A DNA stretch of 64,000 bases from Jannaschia faecimaris. GTDB lineage: Bacteria; Pseudomonadota; Alphaproteobacteria; Rhodobacterales; Rhodobacteraceae. A program made the position numbers and the translations under genes. Under the pieces are notes generated by a model. The model saw only the letters and a program-made list of their open reading frames with translations. It had not been told where the DNA came from and did not search any database. Shown here piece after piece: positions 25,884-35,417 of this stretch. The stretch spans positions 1 to 64,000 of the forward strand of contig NZ_FNPX01000004.1 in the NCBI RefSeq assembly GCF_900107415.1. Reading direction: 5' to 3'. How positions within the stretch are numbered: the first letter of the stretch is position 1; each line of letters begins with the position of its first letter.

Positions 25884-27011
25884 TCAACCTGCCTTGGGCA
25901 TGGTCCCGATCCGCGCTGCAAGGTGCGCCACGCGGTCCCAGACTTCGCCCCGGATCACGCCTGAACGGGGCGCGTCCCGAATGGTGGTGAACCAATGATC
26001 AGGCGGGTTCTTGCCCCGCGAATTGCCGTCGAACCGCAACCCGCGCAGTACGGCCTCCGCATTCGGGGGCAGGCGGTCTGGAATATCCTGATCGGACAAA
26101 ACGGCCCAGGCCCCTGACCAGAGCCGCCCGACCGACCACGGATTGTATCCGCCCCCGCCCAGCAACAGGAACCGGGGTGCCAGCGGCGTCAGCGCCGCCA
26201 GCGTGTCGAAATGCGCGTTATTAGACAAAGTCAGGCGCGACAGCGGGTCTTCCTCCACTGCGTCGGCCCCGCATTGCAGGACGATGGCATCTGGGCCGAA
26301 GGCCTCGACCGCGGGCCGGATCAGGCGGTCGCGGACATGGGCGAATTCGGTATCGTTCGTTGCGCGGGGCAGCGGCAGGTTAAATGTCTGTCCGATGCCC
26401 GCATCCATCAGTGCGCCGGTGAAGGGCCAGCGCCTCTCTTCGTGGGTGGAAATCAGCAGAGTGTCCGGGTCGTCGGAAAACGCATGTTCCACGCCGTCCA
26501 TATGATGCGCGTCGATGTCGATATAGGCAATGCGCCGCACGCCGTTTCGGCGCAACGACAGGATGCCCAGCACAGCGTCATTCAGGTAGCAGAAGCCGTT
26601 CGCCCGGTCGGGCATTCCATGGTGCGTCCCGCCGCCGGGGTTGTGGACGCGCCCCCCGTCACGCAGCAGCTCTCCGGCCAGAAGCGAGGCACCGGCACCC
26701 GTGGCCGGGCGGCGATACATCTCGGCGAAGACGGGGTTGGAATTGGTGCCGAGGCCGTGTCGATCACGCGTGCCGCTGTCCACTGCCCCGGTCGTTTCTG
26801 CGCTTTGCAGCGCCGCAAGGTATTCGGGCGTGTGCCAGACGGTCAGCGCGGCAGGTTTGGCGCGGGGCGACGTGCGGAACTGGGCGGCGGGAAGCCAGCC
26901 CATCGCACGGGTCAGATCCAGCACGGTGGAGACGCGGGGTACGCGCAGTGGGTGCCATTTACCGTAGGAGGAGCCGCGATAGATCTCCGATCCGAGCAAC
27001 AGCGGCGTCAT
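25884..27011 (-). CDS. Histone-deacetylase-family (AcuC-like) deacetylase
   Basis: A 375-residue zinc amidohydrolase of the HDAC/acetoin-utilisation family. Visible active-site parts are the His pair in GGGTHHGM, the zinc-binding DIDAHHMDGVEHAF and the QCGADAV and GGGGYN loops. Bacterial members deacetylate acetylpolyamines or acetyl-lysine enzymes such as acetyl-CoA synthetase. Its start overlaps the peroxidase stop by ATGA, so the two are one leftward unit, convergent with the sugar-acid operon. Confidence 0.9.
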   Translation of the reverse strand: MTPLLLGSEIYRGSSYGKWHPLRVPRVSTVLDLTRAMGWLPAAQFRTSPRAKPAALTVWHTPEYLAALQSAETTGAVDSGTRDRHGLGTNSNPVFAEMYRRPATGAGASLLAGELLRDGGRVHNPGGGTHHGMPDRANGFCYLNDAVLGILSLRRNGVRRIAYIDIDAHHMDGVEHAFSDDPDTLLISTHEERRWPFTGALMDAGIGQTFNLPLPRATNDTEFAHVRDRLIRPAVEAFGPDAIVLQCGADAVEEDPLSRLTLSNNAHFDTLAALTPLAPRFLLLGGGGYNPWSVGRLWSGAWAVLSDQDIPDRLPPNAEAVLRGLRFDGNSRGKNPPDHWFTTIRDAPRSGVIRGEVWDRVAHLAARIGTMPKAG

Positions 27012-27511
27012 TCCGGCAAAACGGCCTCAATCGCGCGGATCATGCGGGGCGATTGCGGCCGCGTTCCCGCGCCCTCGAAGGCGACCAATGCGCCCGACGA
27101 GTCCAGCAGCGCCTTGTTGAAGTTCCAGGTAGGGGCCATGCCCTGGGTATCGGCCAACCAGCGGTAGAACGGGTGCGCGCCGTCGCCGATCACGGGGGTG
27201 ATCGTCGTTAGCGGGATCGTCAGGCCGTAATTCACTTCGCAGAAGTCGGCGACTTCCGCTTCCGTTCCAAGTTCCTGACGAAAATCGTCCGACGGCACGC
27301 CGATGACGGTCAGGCCGGCGTCGCCGTAGGTGTCCTGCAAAGCCTGAAGTCCCGCGTACTGATCGGTAAATCCGCAGAGCGACGCCGTGTTTACAACAAG
27401 GACGGCACGACCGCGCAAAGCGTCGAGGTCGATGGTACCGCCTTCGAGGGCGTCGAACTCGAACGCGGCGGCGGGGCAGGTGAGGAAGAGAAGGGCCAGT
27501 AATAGTCGCAT
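27008..27511 (-). CDS. Secreted glutathione-peroxidase-family protein
   Basis: A 167-residue thiol peroxidase with a short Sec signal (MRLLLALLFLTCPAAA). The active Cys46 replaces selenocysteine in NTASLCGFTDQY; the WNFNK motif and the glutamine-equivalent region (VPSDDFRQE) are present. It would reduce peroxides in the periplasm, probably with thioredoxin-like donors. No good Shine-Dalgarno is visible before the ATG at 27511. Coupled to the HDAC-family gene by a 4-base overlap. Confidence 0.87.
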   Translation of the reverse strand: MRLLLALLFLTCPAAAFEFDALEGGTIDLDALRGRAVLVVNTASLCGFTDQYAGLQALQDTYGDAGLTVIGVPSDDFRQELGTEAEVADFCEVNYGLTIPLTTITPVIGDGAHPFYRWLADTQGMAPTWNFNKALLDSSGALVAFEGAGTRPQSPRMIRAIEAVLPE

Positions 27512-27611
27512 GGGGAGGAGAGTAGCCGTGACGCCCGCCCGATCAAGGTCACTCGCTTGCGTCGGGTGTAAAAGAACCTAGATTGAGAGGATATTATCAA
27601 TAGGACTTGCG

Positions 27612-28016
27612 ATGATCCGCTATTCGCTGAAATGCAAGGATGGCCACGGCTTCGAGAGCTGGTTCCAATCCGCCGATGCCTTTGATGCGCTGGTCGCGAA
27701 AGGTATGATCAGCTGTGCGATATGTGGTTCGGATGCGGTCGAGAAGGCCCTGATGGCCCCCAAGGTTGACACCAAAAGGCCCCTCACTGCGCCTACGTCA
27801 GACGCTGAGACCAAGCTGGCCGCCCTGCGTAAGAAGATCGAGAGCGAAGCGACTTATGTTGGTGGCCGCTTCACCGATGAAGCGCGGAAACTTCATGAGA
27901 CCAAGGTCGACAAGCCGATCTATGGCGAGGCGAATGCCCAGCAGATCAAGGGCCTTCTGGACGACGGCGTCCCGATTGCCCCTTTGCCGTTCCTGCCGAA
28001 ATCGAAAGCGAACTGA
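27612..28016 (+). CDS. DUF1178 family protein
   Basis: A 134-residue protein of the proteobacterial DUF1178 family. The N-terminus (MIRYSLKCKDGHGFESWFQS) and the CAICGS pair resemble a small zinc ribbon; the C-terminal half is helical and ends PIAPLPFLPK. Function unknown. AGGACT precedes the start. Its TGA overlaps the ATG of the next gene by one base. Confidence 0.88.
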   Translation: MIRYSLKCKDGHGFESWFQSADAFDALVAKGMISCAICGSDAVEKALMAPKVDTKRPLTAPTSDAETKLAALRKKIESEATYVGGRFTDEARKLHETKVDKPIYGEANAQQIKGLLDDGVPIAPLPFLPKSKAN

Positions 28017-28642
28017 TGCGTACACTCGTTACCGGGGCTTCGCGTGGCATCGGGGCCGCGTTGATGACCGAGGGGCGCGCGCGCGGGCACGTGATGCTTG
28101 GCACGGTGCGGTCGGGCGATGGTCTGCTGCTGGATGTCACCGACCCGAAAGCACAGACGCGTGTCGCTGCGCAGGTCGGTGCGCTGGAACTGGTGGTTTG
28201 CAATGCGGGCGTTTTCATTGACCGCGGCAAGACCGTGGACACCCTGACCGCGGACGACCTGAACGCGACCTTTGCGGTCAATGTAACAGGCGTGTTCCTG
28301 ACTGTGCAGGCACAGCTGCGCAACCTGACCGAGGGCGGTCGGATCGCGGTGATCGCGTCGCAGATGGGTTCATCGACCAAGGCGACGGGCGACAGTTTTG
28401 CCTATCGCGCGTCCAAGGCGGCGGTGATAAACCTTGGCCTGACGCTCAGCGATGCGTTGCGGGCGCGGGGCGTGGCGGTTGGCATATATCACCCCGGTTG
28501 GGTGCAGACCGATATGGGCGGTGATAGCGCCGCCGTAGCGGTCGCGGACTCGGCTCGCGGCCTTTGGGACCGGTTCGAGGCCTTGGACATGACCCGAAGC
28601 GGCGCTTTCGAGACCTACGATGGCCAACCCCATCCGTTCTGA
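28016..28642 (+). CDS. Short-chain dehydrogenase/reductase
   Basis: A 208-residue SDR: TGASRGIGAA cofactor motif near the start, CNAGVF, and YRASK as the catalytic Tyr-Lys. It is shorter than classical SDRs (about 250), with compact loops, like the CsgA/YciK-type small SDRs. Substrate unknown. It lies between DUF1178 and modA with overlapping ends (1 and 23 bases), so it is translated with the molybdate transporter genes, though a functional link is unproven. Confidence 0.85.
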   Translation: MRTLVTGASRGIGAALMTEGRARGHVMLGTVRSGDGLLLDVTDPKAQTRVAAQVGALELVVCNAGVFIDRGKTVDTLTADDLNATFAVNVTGVFLTVQAQLRNLTEGGRIAVIASQMGSSTKATGDSFAYRASKAAVINLGLTLSDALRARGVAVGIYHPGWVQTDMGGDSAAVAVADSARGLWDRFEALDMTRSGAFETYDGQPHPF

Positions 28643-29360
28643 CATCACGCGCCGCGGACTACTGGGCTCGGCGCTGGCGTTGATCTGGGTCGGCGGCGTG
28701 CGGGCGGCGGAGCGTCCCGTGACCGTCTTTGCGGCGGCAAGTCTGAAACCTGCGCTGGATGAGATTGCCAAAGGCTGGGATGTGGCATTGGCTTATGGCG
28801 GCAGCGGCTCAATCGCACGCCAGGTGGCGGCGGGTGCGCCGGCGGATATTGTGATCCTGGCGGCGACCGATTGGATGGACTGGCTTGTCGGCCAAGGTGT
28901 CCTGTCCGGCACCGCTCGGGTGATCGCGCGCAACCGGCTGGTTCTGGCCGGCGCGCCCGGTGTGGGTCCGGTCGCGTTGACCCGCGACGGTGTGATGCGC
29001 GCGCTCGGGACGGGACGACTGGCCATGGGCGACCCGCTGTCGGTGCCCGCCGGACGCTATGCCCGGCACGCATTCGAGACGCTGGGCCTGTGGACTGCAC
29101 TTTCCAACCGGCTGATCCTTACGGAAGACGTGCGCGCGGCGCTTGCCTACGTCGCGCGGGGCGATGTGGCCCTGGGGGCGGTCTATGCGTCGGATGTGGT
29201 CGGCACGGACGTGGAGATTGCGGCGCGGATTCCATCCACGGCGCATGCGCCAATCGTCTATCCGGGGGCTGTAGTTTCGGGGCGACCGGACGCGACGGTT
29301 TTTCTTGATCATGTTGCAGGGGCGACCGAGATTCTTGCCGCCCATGGATTCGCCCCATGA
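28620..29360 (+). CDS. modA: Molybdate ABC transporter substrate-binding protein
   Basis: A 246-residue periplasmic oxyanion receptor. The N-terminus TRRGLLGSALALIWVGGVRA is a twin-arginine-like signal. The mature part begins VTVFAAASLKPALDEIA, the standard ModA opening with the Ser that contacts molybdate, then GGSGSIARQV and APADIVILA. It starts inside the last codons of the SDR gene and ends in an ATGA overlap with modB. Supplies molybdenum for enzymes such as the sulfite-oxidase-type protein at 5036-6001. Confidence 0.9.
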   Translation: MANPIRSDITRRGLLGSALALIWVGGVRAAERPVTVFAAASLKPALDEIAKGWDVALAYGGSGSIARQVAAGAPADIVILAATDWMDWLVGQGVLSGTARVIARNRLVLAGAPGVGPVALTRDGVMRALGTGRLAMGDPLSVPAGRYARHAFETLGLWTALSNRLILTEDVRAALAYVARGDVALGAVYASDVVGTDVEIAARIPSTAHAPIVYPGAVVSGRPDATVFLDHVAGATEILAAHGFAP

Positions 29361-30049
29361 TCGACCTGCCGCCCGAGGCGTGGGAGGCGCTGATGCTGTC
29401 GCTCAGGGTGTCGATTTCGGCGACGATCTTGTCGTTGCCGCTGGCGATCTGGGTTGCGCATCTGCTGGCCCGCGGCCGCTTTGCGGGGCGGGGCCTGCTG
29501 GATGCGGCGGTTCATCTGCCGCTGGTGCTGCCGCCGGTTGTCACGGGCTATGCGCTTCTCCTCCTGTTCTCGAGGGCGGGGCCGTTGGGCGGCGTGTTGG
29601 AGCCGTTGGGCCTGGGCCTCGCGTTCCGTTGGACCGGTGCGGCGCTGGCCGCCGGGATCATGGCCTTTCCGCTTATGGTCCGCTCGATCCGTCTGGCTTT
29701 CGAGGCTGTCGACCCCAAGTTGGAGGAAGCAGCCGCGACGCTCGGGGCGTCCTCTTGGAAGGTGTGGCGCACGGTGACCTTGCCGCTGGCGGCTCCGGGG
29801 GTGCTGGCCGGTGTGACGTTGGGTTTTGCCAAGGCGTTTGGCGAATTCGGTGCGACGATTACCTTCGTCGCTTCTATTCCCGGTGAAACGCGGACCTTAC
29901 CCTCGGCAATATACGCATTCCTTCAGGTGCCGGACGGGGGCGCGGCGCTGCGTGGGCTGGTCCTGATCGCGGTAGCGGTGGCCATAGGCGCGGTGTTGGT
30001 GTCGAACTGGCTGGCCCCGCGCATTGCTGCGCGGGTCGCGGGGCGCTGA
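29357..30049 (+). CDS. modB: Molybdate ABC transporter permease
   Basis: A 230-residue inner-membrane permease with five or six spans and the ModB EAA loop (EEAAATLGASSWKVWRTVTLPLAAPGVLAG) followed by LGFAKAFGEFGATITFVASIPGETRTLP, the signature of molybdate permeases. Overlaps modA by 4 bases and modC by 1. Confidence 0.93.
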   Translation: MIDLPPEAWEALMLSLRVSISATILSLPLAIWVAHLLARGRFAGRGLLDAAVHLPLVLPPVVTGYALLLLFSRAGPLGGVLEPLGLGLAFRWTGAALAAGIMAFPLMVRSIRLAFEAVDPKLEEAAATLGASSWKVWRTVTLPLAAPGVLAGVTLGFAKAFGEFGATITFVASIPGETRTLPSAIYAFLQVPDGGAALRGLVLIAVAVAIGAVLVSNWLAPRIAARVAGR

Positions 30050-31110
30050 TGCTGGAGCTGTCGATCATGCGAACGGTCGGGACGTTCACACTGGACATGG
30101 CGCTGAAGGCCTCGCCAGGGGTGACTGCGGTATTCGGGCCGTCGGGTGCGGGCAAGACAAGCCTTGCGCGATGCGTTGCGGGCTTGGCGCGACCGGACTC
30201 TGGTCGCATCGCATTGGACGGTCGTGTCTTGTTCGACGCGCACACCGATGTCGCGGCTCATCGGCGCGGTATCGGGTACGTATTTCAGGAAGCCCGTTTG
30301 TTTCCACACATGAGCGTGCGTCAGAACCTGCTGTACGGTGCCGCGCGTGGAACCGATCCTGGGCGGGTCGCGGAGATGCTGGGAATTGTTCCACTTCTCA
30401 AGCGCCGCCCGGCCGGTCTTTCTGGAGGGGAGGCCGCGCGTGTCGCGATTGGACGGGCGTTGCTTCGTCAGCCGCGTCTGCTGATTTTGGACGAACCGCT
30501 CGCTGCGCTTGATGCGCGCCGTCGGGAGGCAGTGCTGCCTTGGCTGGAGGGGTTGCGCGATGCCGGGGTGCCGATCCTCTACATCTCGCACGCGATCGAG
30601 GAAGTGGCGCGGTTGGCCGATATGCTCGTGCTGATCGAGGGCGGTCGCGTTGTCCGCTCCGGTCCGTTGGCCGAGGTGCTGTCCGATCCGGCGGCTGCGG
30701 CGCTGATGGGTCCCTCGCAGGCGGGGGCAGTGCTGGACGGGCTGGTCACGGGCCATGCCGACGGGCTGGCAACAGTCGAAACGCCTGTCGGTGCCTTGCA
30801 AGTCGCCGGGGTCGGGCCGCACGCAAGGGCCGTCCGCGTCCGCATCCGGGCGGAGGACGTTATGATCGCGACCGAACCGCCGACCGGATTGTCTGCGCTC
30901 AATATCCTTCCGATGATGATCGCGAAGGTGCAGGCAGGGCAGGGGCCGGGCGTGATGTTGCGCCTGACATCCGGGGATGGCGCGCTGCTGGCGCGTATCA
31001 CCCAACGGTCGCTGAAACGGCTGCACCTGAAACCCGGCCAACGGGTCTGGGCGGTCATCAAGACGAGCGGTGTCGCGCGCGCGGATGTGGGGCTGACGGG
31101 ATCAAGATGA
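30049..31110 (+). CDS. modC: Molybdate ABC transporter ATP-binding protein
   Basis: A 353-residue ATPase: Walker A GPSGAGKTS, Q-loop FQEARLFPHMSV, signature LSGGEAARVAIGRALL, Walker B LLILDEPLAALD and H-loop YISHAIEEV. The signature has EAARV where most relatives have ERQRV. The C-terminal TOBE domain (about 285-350) is the ModC oxyanion-sensing extension. Last gene of the DUF1178-SDR-modABC run; no ModE gene or ModE-type palindrome was seen upstream. Confidence 0.93.
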   Translation: MLELSIMRTVGTFTLDMALKASPGVTAVFGPSGAGKTSLARCVAGLARPDSGRIALDGRVLFDAHTDVAAHRRGIGYVFQEARLFPHMSVRQNLLYGAARGTDPGRVAEMLGIVPLLKRRPAGLSGGEAARVAIGRALLRQPRLLILDEPLAALDARRREAVLPWLEGLRDAGVPILYISHAIEEVARLADMLVLIEGGRVVRSGPLAEVLSDPAAAALMGPSQAGAVLDGLVTGHADGLATVETPVGALQVAGVGPHARAVRVRIRAEDVMIATEPPTGLSALNILPMMIAKVQAGQGPGVMLRLTSGDGALLARITQRSLKRLHLKPGQRVWAVIKTSGVARADVGLTGSR

Positions 31111-31152
31111 CACTTTGAGGCGACCCACGACTGGGCTCAGACAGGGACCATA

Positions 31153-31662
31153 CTAGGCGATCTGGGCCAGCTTGCGGTCGATCAGGGCCTGAAGGCTGCG
31201 CCGTTCCTCGGGCGTCAGGAAGGCACCGATCTCGACCTTCCGGGGCCCACCTTCCAGCGTCAGGTAGTCGACAATCCTGTTCACCTTGTCATGGCGTTTG
31301 ACGCGCACCCAGTAGGAATTCGCTTCCCATGTAAGCAGGGTGCCGTCGGGCTGTTGCCGGGTCAGGCGGGCCGTGTCATTCGTGACAGTGAAGGTTTCGA
31401 GGATGTCGCGGTCGCGCCAGGAACGGTTCAACGACCACCAGAGCGCGCCGACAGAGATCATCGCGAAGGGTAGTATCCCCCAGAGGACAACCGTGCCCAA
31501 CAATGCGAAAAGAGGCAGCATCGCCATGACGAAGGTGCCGCCGATGATCCAGACGAAGCCGTTGCCGGTCAGGCTTTGGTGGGGCCAGAGCTCCACTTGA
31601 TACAGAAAGGCCCCGGGCGATACCGGGGCCTCCTGTCGGTCTATGGTGACCTTGTAGGGCAT
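31153..31662 (-). CDS. DUF2244 domain membrane protein
   Basis: A 169-residue protein with two adjacent membrane helices (about 37-75) and a C-terminal soluble domain, typical of DUF2244. The family is common next to cytochrome oxidase genes in alphaproteobacteria and may help oxidase assembly, but this is not established. Its ATG overlaps the ctaD stop by one base (TGATG), so it is translated with ctaD. A longer upstream reading in this frame runs through ctaD and is rejected. Confidence 0.85.
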   Translation of the reverse strand: MPYKVTIDRQEAPVSPGAFLYQVELWPHQSLTGNGFVWIIGGTFVMAMLPLFALLGTVVLWGILPFAMISVGALWWSLNRSWRDRDILETFTVTNDTARLTRQQPDGTLLTWEANSYWVRVKRHDKVNRIVDYLTLEGGPRKVEIGAFLTPEERRSLQALIDRKLAQIA

Positions 31663-33335
31663 CAGTGACCCGGTTGCTTGTCCCACATGTCGCGGGTCGG
31701 AAGCTGCTCGAAGGTGTGCTCGGGCGGCGGGTTGGGCAATGTCCACTCCAGCGTGTCTGCATGCTCGCCCCAGTACGCCTTCTCCGTGATCTTCTTGCCG
31801 GCGAAGATCGTGTAGAAGACGACGCCGATGAAGAAGAGGAACGAGGCGAAGGACAGGAATGCACCCCAGCTTGACACCGCATTCCAGAGCGCGAAGGCAT
31901 CCGGATAGTCGATATAGCGGCGCGGCATGCCCTGACGGCCCAGGAAGTGCTGCGGGAAGAACGTTAGGTTCGCACCGATGAAGAACGCCCAGAAGTGCAG
32001 CTTGCCGGCCCATTCGGGATACTGGCGACCGCTCATCTTGCCGATCCAGTAGTAGATACCGGCGAAGATACCGAACACCGCCCCCAGCGACATCACGTAA
32101 TGGAAGTGCGCCACAACGTAATAGGTGTCGTGGTACGCCCGGTCGATGCCCGCCTGCGACAGGACGATGCCGGTGACGCCGCCCACGGTGAACAGGAAAA
32201 TGAACCCGATTGCGAAAAGCATGGGCGTCTTGAAGGAAATCGAGCCGCCCCACATCGTTGCGATCCACGAGAAAATCTTAACGCCGGTGGGCACCGCGAT
32301 GATCATCGTCGCGACCATGAAATACGCCTGCTGTGTCAGCGACATGCCCACGGTGTACATGTGGTGCGCCCAGACGACGAAGCCCAGACCACCGATCGCC
32401 ACCATGGCGTAGACCATCGGCAGGTAACCGAAGATCGGCTTTTTGGAGAAGGTCGAGACGACGTGGCTCACGATGCCGAAGGCAGGCAGGACCACGATGT
32501 AGACTTCGGGGTGACCGAAGAACCACAGGATATGCTGGTAAAGCACGGGGTCGCCGCCACCCGCCGGGTCGAAAAACGTCGTTCCGAAGTTACGGTCGGT
32601 CAGCAGCATGGTGATCGCGCCGGCCAGCACGGGCAGGGCCAGAAGGATCAGCCATGCGGTCACGAAAATCGACCAAGCAAACAGCGGCACCTTGTGCAGG
32701 GTCATCCCCGGTGCGCGCATGTTCAGGAAGGTGGTGATGATGTTGATCGCGCCCAGAATGGACGACGCACCGGATACGTGAACGGCGAAGATCGCGATGT
32801 CGGTCGAGTACCCCTGTTCCGTCGTGGACAGCGGCGGATAGAGCACCCAGCCGATGCCGGATCCGGTTTGTCCGTTGCCGCCCGGCACGAAGACCGAAAG
32901 GACCGCCAGCGACGTTCCAGCAACGAACAGCCAGAAGGACAGGTTGTTCAGACGCGGAAATGCCATGTCCGGCGCGCCGATATGGAGCGGCATGAAGTAG
33001 TTGCCGAAACCACCGAACAGCGCGGGGATAACCACGAAGAACATCATCAGGATGCCGTGGCCGGTGATCAGGACGTTCCAGAGGTGCCCGTTCGGGGTAC
33101 ATTCGCCAGCAGCGGCGGCGGTCATCCGCGCGCCCTCGAGGCACATGTACTGGACGCCGGGGTCCATCAACTCCATCCGCATGTAGACGGTGAAGGCAAC
33201 CGAGATAAAACCCGCAAGTCCGGAGACGAACAGGTAAAGGATCCCGATATCCTTGTGATTTGTGGACATGAACCAGCGCGTAAAGAAGCCGGGCTTCTCG
33301 TGCGTGTCGTGTCCGGCGTGTGCAGCGTCAGCCAT
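31662..33335 (-). CDS. ctaD: Cytochrome c oxidase subunit I (aa3-type)
   Basis: A 557-residue, twelve-helix heme-copper oxidase subunit. Ligand motifs are intact: [10 protein letters not shown] (low-spin heme His), [18 protein letters not shown] (CuB His and the cross-linked Tyr), HHMYTVGM (CuB His pair) and [10 protein letters not shown] (heme a and a3 His). The HPEVY glutamate marks an A1-type proton-pumping oxidase. Reduces oxygen to water at the inner membrane. Subunits II and III are not in the window; only DUF2244 follows. Confidence 0.96.
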   Translation of the reverse strand: MADAAHAGHDTHEKPGFFTRWFMSTNHKDIGILYLFVSGLAGFISVAFTVYMRMELMDPGVQYMCLEGARMTAAAAGECTPNGHLWNVLITGHGILMMFFVVIPALFGGFGNYFMPLHIGAPDMAFPRLNNLSFWLFVAGTSLAVLSVFVPGGNGQTGSGIGWVLYPPLSTTEQGYSTDIAIFAVHVSGASSILGAINIITTFLNMRAPGMTLHKVPLFAWSIFVTAWLILLALPVLAGAITMLLTDRNFGTTFFDPAGGGDPVLYQHILWFFGHPEVYIVVLPAFGIVSHVVSTFSKKPIFGYLPMVYAMVAIGGLGFVVWAHHMYTVGMSLTQQAYFMVATMIIAVPTGVKIFSWIATMWGGSISFKTPMLFAIGFIFLFTVGGVTGIVLSQAGIDRAYHDTYYVVAHFHYVMSLGAVFGIFAGIYYWIGKMSGRQYPEWAGKLHFWAFFIGANLTFFPQHFLGRQGMPRRYIDYPDAFALWNAVSSWGAFLSFASFLFFIGVVFYTIFAGKKITEKAYWGEHADTLEWTLPNPPPEHTFEQLPTRDMWDKQPGH

Positions 33336-33624
33336 GCGGTCGCTCCCCGTGACGTGAAATACGATTCTTCGGCGGGATTAGATTCACCCTACCGTTACTG
33401 GGGCGTTCTAGCCATCGTGGCCCGCGACGGCAACGGCACAAGTCGTCGCGCGGACCGGGAAAATTGACGCAGGCCGTGCCGGTCCGCAGCGACAATCAAC
33501 CCAAACGGCCCGGATTATCCAGAAATCCTGCGTTTTCTTGACTGCTTTCGACACGAAACGGGCGAGGTGCTGCCGTCTCGATCCTTAATCCTTACGAAAT
33601 GACGAAAACCCCGGAGCCCAATTC

Positions 33625-34398
33625 ATGAGCAGTTTTTCCTACGACATCACAGGTGGAGACGTCACCGTTCGCGTGATCATCACCGAAATGGACGGTGGCT
33701 TGACGTTCGACCTCGAAGTCCTTGGAGACAGCGGAACGATTGGCGATCTCAACGCGCTTTATCTTGATATTCTTGACGACGATCTTACCGAAGGTCTGAG
33801 CGTTACCGGGACGGATGTCACCGCGTTCGAGTTCGACGCAGACGCCGTCACAAAGGTCGACAATTTCACGACGATCAAGGGAGAGGTTCTCAAGGAATTC
33901 GGAGCGTTCGACATGGGCGTCCAGTTCGGTACGCAGGGTATCGGCGATGACGACATCCAGTCGACGAGCTTCTTCTTGTCCCACGAAACCGAAACGCTCG
34001 AGATTGAAGATTTCCTGATGCAGGATTCAGCCGTACGCCTGACGTCGGTCGGCGAAATTGACGGGGAGCGCGACGGATCTCTGAAAATCGGCGGTATCGC
34101 CGAACCCATTTCTGAGCCTGAGCCGGAAGGTCCGATCTTGGAAGAGCCCCCCATCGAGGAGGAAGGTCCAACCGTCGGTGAAGACATAATTATCGTGGAG
34201 GAAATCCCGCTTGAGGACGAATTCGTCTTCTTGTCCGACCCGATCAACGGCGAAGGTCTTGGCGGCGAAATGATCCTCGACGTCTCTGTCGAAGAGGAAA
34301 TCGGGGCCATGATCGAAGCGGAGCAACCGCTTTACGGCGGTGAGACGATCATCGTCGCGCCGATCGAAGATCCGTCGGGCGAGTGGATCACCACCTGA
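33625..34398 (+). CDS. Acidic protein with RTX-associated-type N-terminal domain
   Basis: A 257-residue protein of unknown function, strongly acidic with very few Lys or Arg. The N-terminal domain (about 1-155), with GDLNALYLDILDD, GVQFGTQGIGDDDIQSTSF and VRLTSVG, resembles a beta-rich domain I recall from secreted calcium-binding or PEP-CTERM-like alphaproteobacterial proteins. A low-complexity Pro-Glu linker (about 165-200) leads to an acidic C-terminal segment. No signal peptide, so if exported it would need a type I system. GGAG upstream supports the start. Stands alone between ctaD and lipB. Confidence 0.7.
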   Translation: MSSFSYDITGGDVTVRVIITEMDGGLTFDLEVLGDSGTIGDLNALYLDILDDDLTEGLSVTGTDVTAFEFDADAVTKVDNFTTIKGEVLKEFGAFDMGVQFGTQGIGDDDIQSTSFFLSHETETLEIEDFLMQDSAVRLTSVGEIDGERDGSLKIGGIAEPISEPEPEGPILEEPPIEEEGPTVGEDIIIVEEIPLEDEFVFLSDPINGEGLGGEMILDVSVEEEIGAMIEAEQPLYGGETIIVAPIEDPSGEWITT

Positions 34399-34405
34399 AA
34401 CAAAT

Positions 34406-34433
34406 GCCCGCGTCCGGCTGACCGGGCGCGGGC
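34406..34433. terminator. Bidirectional hairpin between convergent genes
   Basis: GCCCGCGTCCGG (34406-34417) pairs with CCGGGCGCGGGC (34422-34433), one G-U pair, with a CTGA loop. It lies 8 bases past the acidic-protein stop and 20 past the lipB stop. T-rich DNA follows only on the minus strand (ATTTGTTT), so it serves lipB better. Confidence 0.55.
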
Positions 34434-34452
34434 CCTCCCCGTAGCCTGTAAA

Positions 34453-35103
34453 TCAGGGAAAGCGCGCCGCAAACGTTCGTTTCAGCGCCGCATCAAGGTC
34501 GTGCAGGGTGACCGGCAGTCCCAGGTCTACAAGCGACGTTATCCCGTGGTCGGTGATCCCGCAGGGGACTATTCCGTCGAAATGACTCAAGTCCGGCTCC
34601 ACATTGATGGAAATGCCATGGAAACTGATCCATTTGGACAGCCTGATGCCGATCGCCGCGATCTTGTCTTCGCGCATTGATCCATCGGGCAGGGGCGCTT
34701 TGTCGGGTCGCTCAATCCAGACGCCCACGCGACCTTCGCGGATGTGCCCGGTCAGTCCGAATTCCGCCAACGCGTCGATCACCCAGGCCTCCAACCCGGC
34801 GACGAAGGCGCGCACGTCGCGGCCCCGCGCGCCGACGTTCAGCATGCAATAGGCGACCCGCTGGCCGGGGCCGTGATAGGTGTACTGACCGCCGCGCCGC
34901 GCATCGAACACCGGGAACCGTGCCGGATCGGTCAGGTCTGCGGGCTTGGCCGACGTGCCGGCTGTATAAAGCGGCGGATGCTCCAGCAGCCAGATCGCCT
35001 CGTTCGCGGTGCCCGCCTGAATGTCTGCGACGCGTGCCTGCATCGCGGCCAAAGCATCAGGATAGGCCACGGGGGCGTCGGAAGTGATCCAGTCGGGTTG
35101 CAT
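34453..35103 (-). CDS. lipB: Octanoyl-[acyl-carrier-protein]:protein octanoyltransferase
   Basis: A 216-residue enzyme that moves octanoate from acyl carrier protein to lipoyl domains, first step of lipoate synthesis in the cytosol. Motifs are [13 protein letters not shown], the catalytic Lys in [24 protein letters not shown] and the catalytic Cys in [15 protein letters not shown]. Length and motif order are typical. Convergent with the acidic-protein gene; the tRNA lies about 140 bases upstream on the other strand. Confidence 0.95.
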   Translation of the reverse strand: MQPDWITSDAPVAYPDALAAMQARVADIQAGTANEAIWLLEHPPLYTAGTSAKPADLTDPARFPVFDARRGGQYTYHGPGQRVAYCMLNVGARGRDVRAFVAGLEAWVIDALAEFGLTGHIREGRVGVWIERPDKAPLPDGSMREDKIAAIGIRLSKWISFHGISINVEPDLSHFDGIVPCGITDHGITSLVDLGLPVTLHDLDAALKRTFAARFP

Positions 35104-35246
35104 CGGTCAGCCTTGGGATTCGCGGGTCGGTTGCCAACGTATTTGCGCCTTGCGGAACCCGAGCGCAAATCACCGAAGACTGTGTGTAAAAAGCTCTTCC
35201 CTTTCCGACGCGACGCGGCTATCCCGCGCCAACCTGACGGGCGACT

Positions 35247-35333
35247 GCGGTCGTGGCGGAATTGGTAGACGCGCAGCGTTGAGGTCGCTGTGAGGTAACA
35301 CTCGTGGGGGTTCGAGTCCCCCCGACCGCACCA
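35247..35333 (+). tRNA. tRNA-Leu (anticodon GAG)
   Basis: The acceptor arm GCGGTCG pairs with CGACCGC, with discriminator A and encoded CCA (35331-35333). The anticodon stem CAGCG/CGCTG encloses TTGAGGT, giving GAG. A long variable arm marks a class II tRNA, and the T-loop GTTCGAGTC is standard. Its 3' end borders the region I interpret as a genomic island. Confidence 0.95.
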
Positions 35334-35417
35334 CGTCCGTCAGGTAAATCAATTATTACGAATAATTTCGGGTCTGGTCCGCAACTTGACCCTCAAGCTG
35401 GCGCGCTTTCTGCGGGC

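Noticed and set aside
31663-32268. N-terminal extension of the DUF2244 protein
   Set aside because: The extension is ctaD read in another frame. The ATG at 31662 couples to the ctaD stop and begins the family domain.
31995-33467. A 490-residue frame antisense to ctaD
   Set aside because: Same cause; His/Asp/Arg-rich, no ribosome site, and ctaD is unmistakable.
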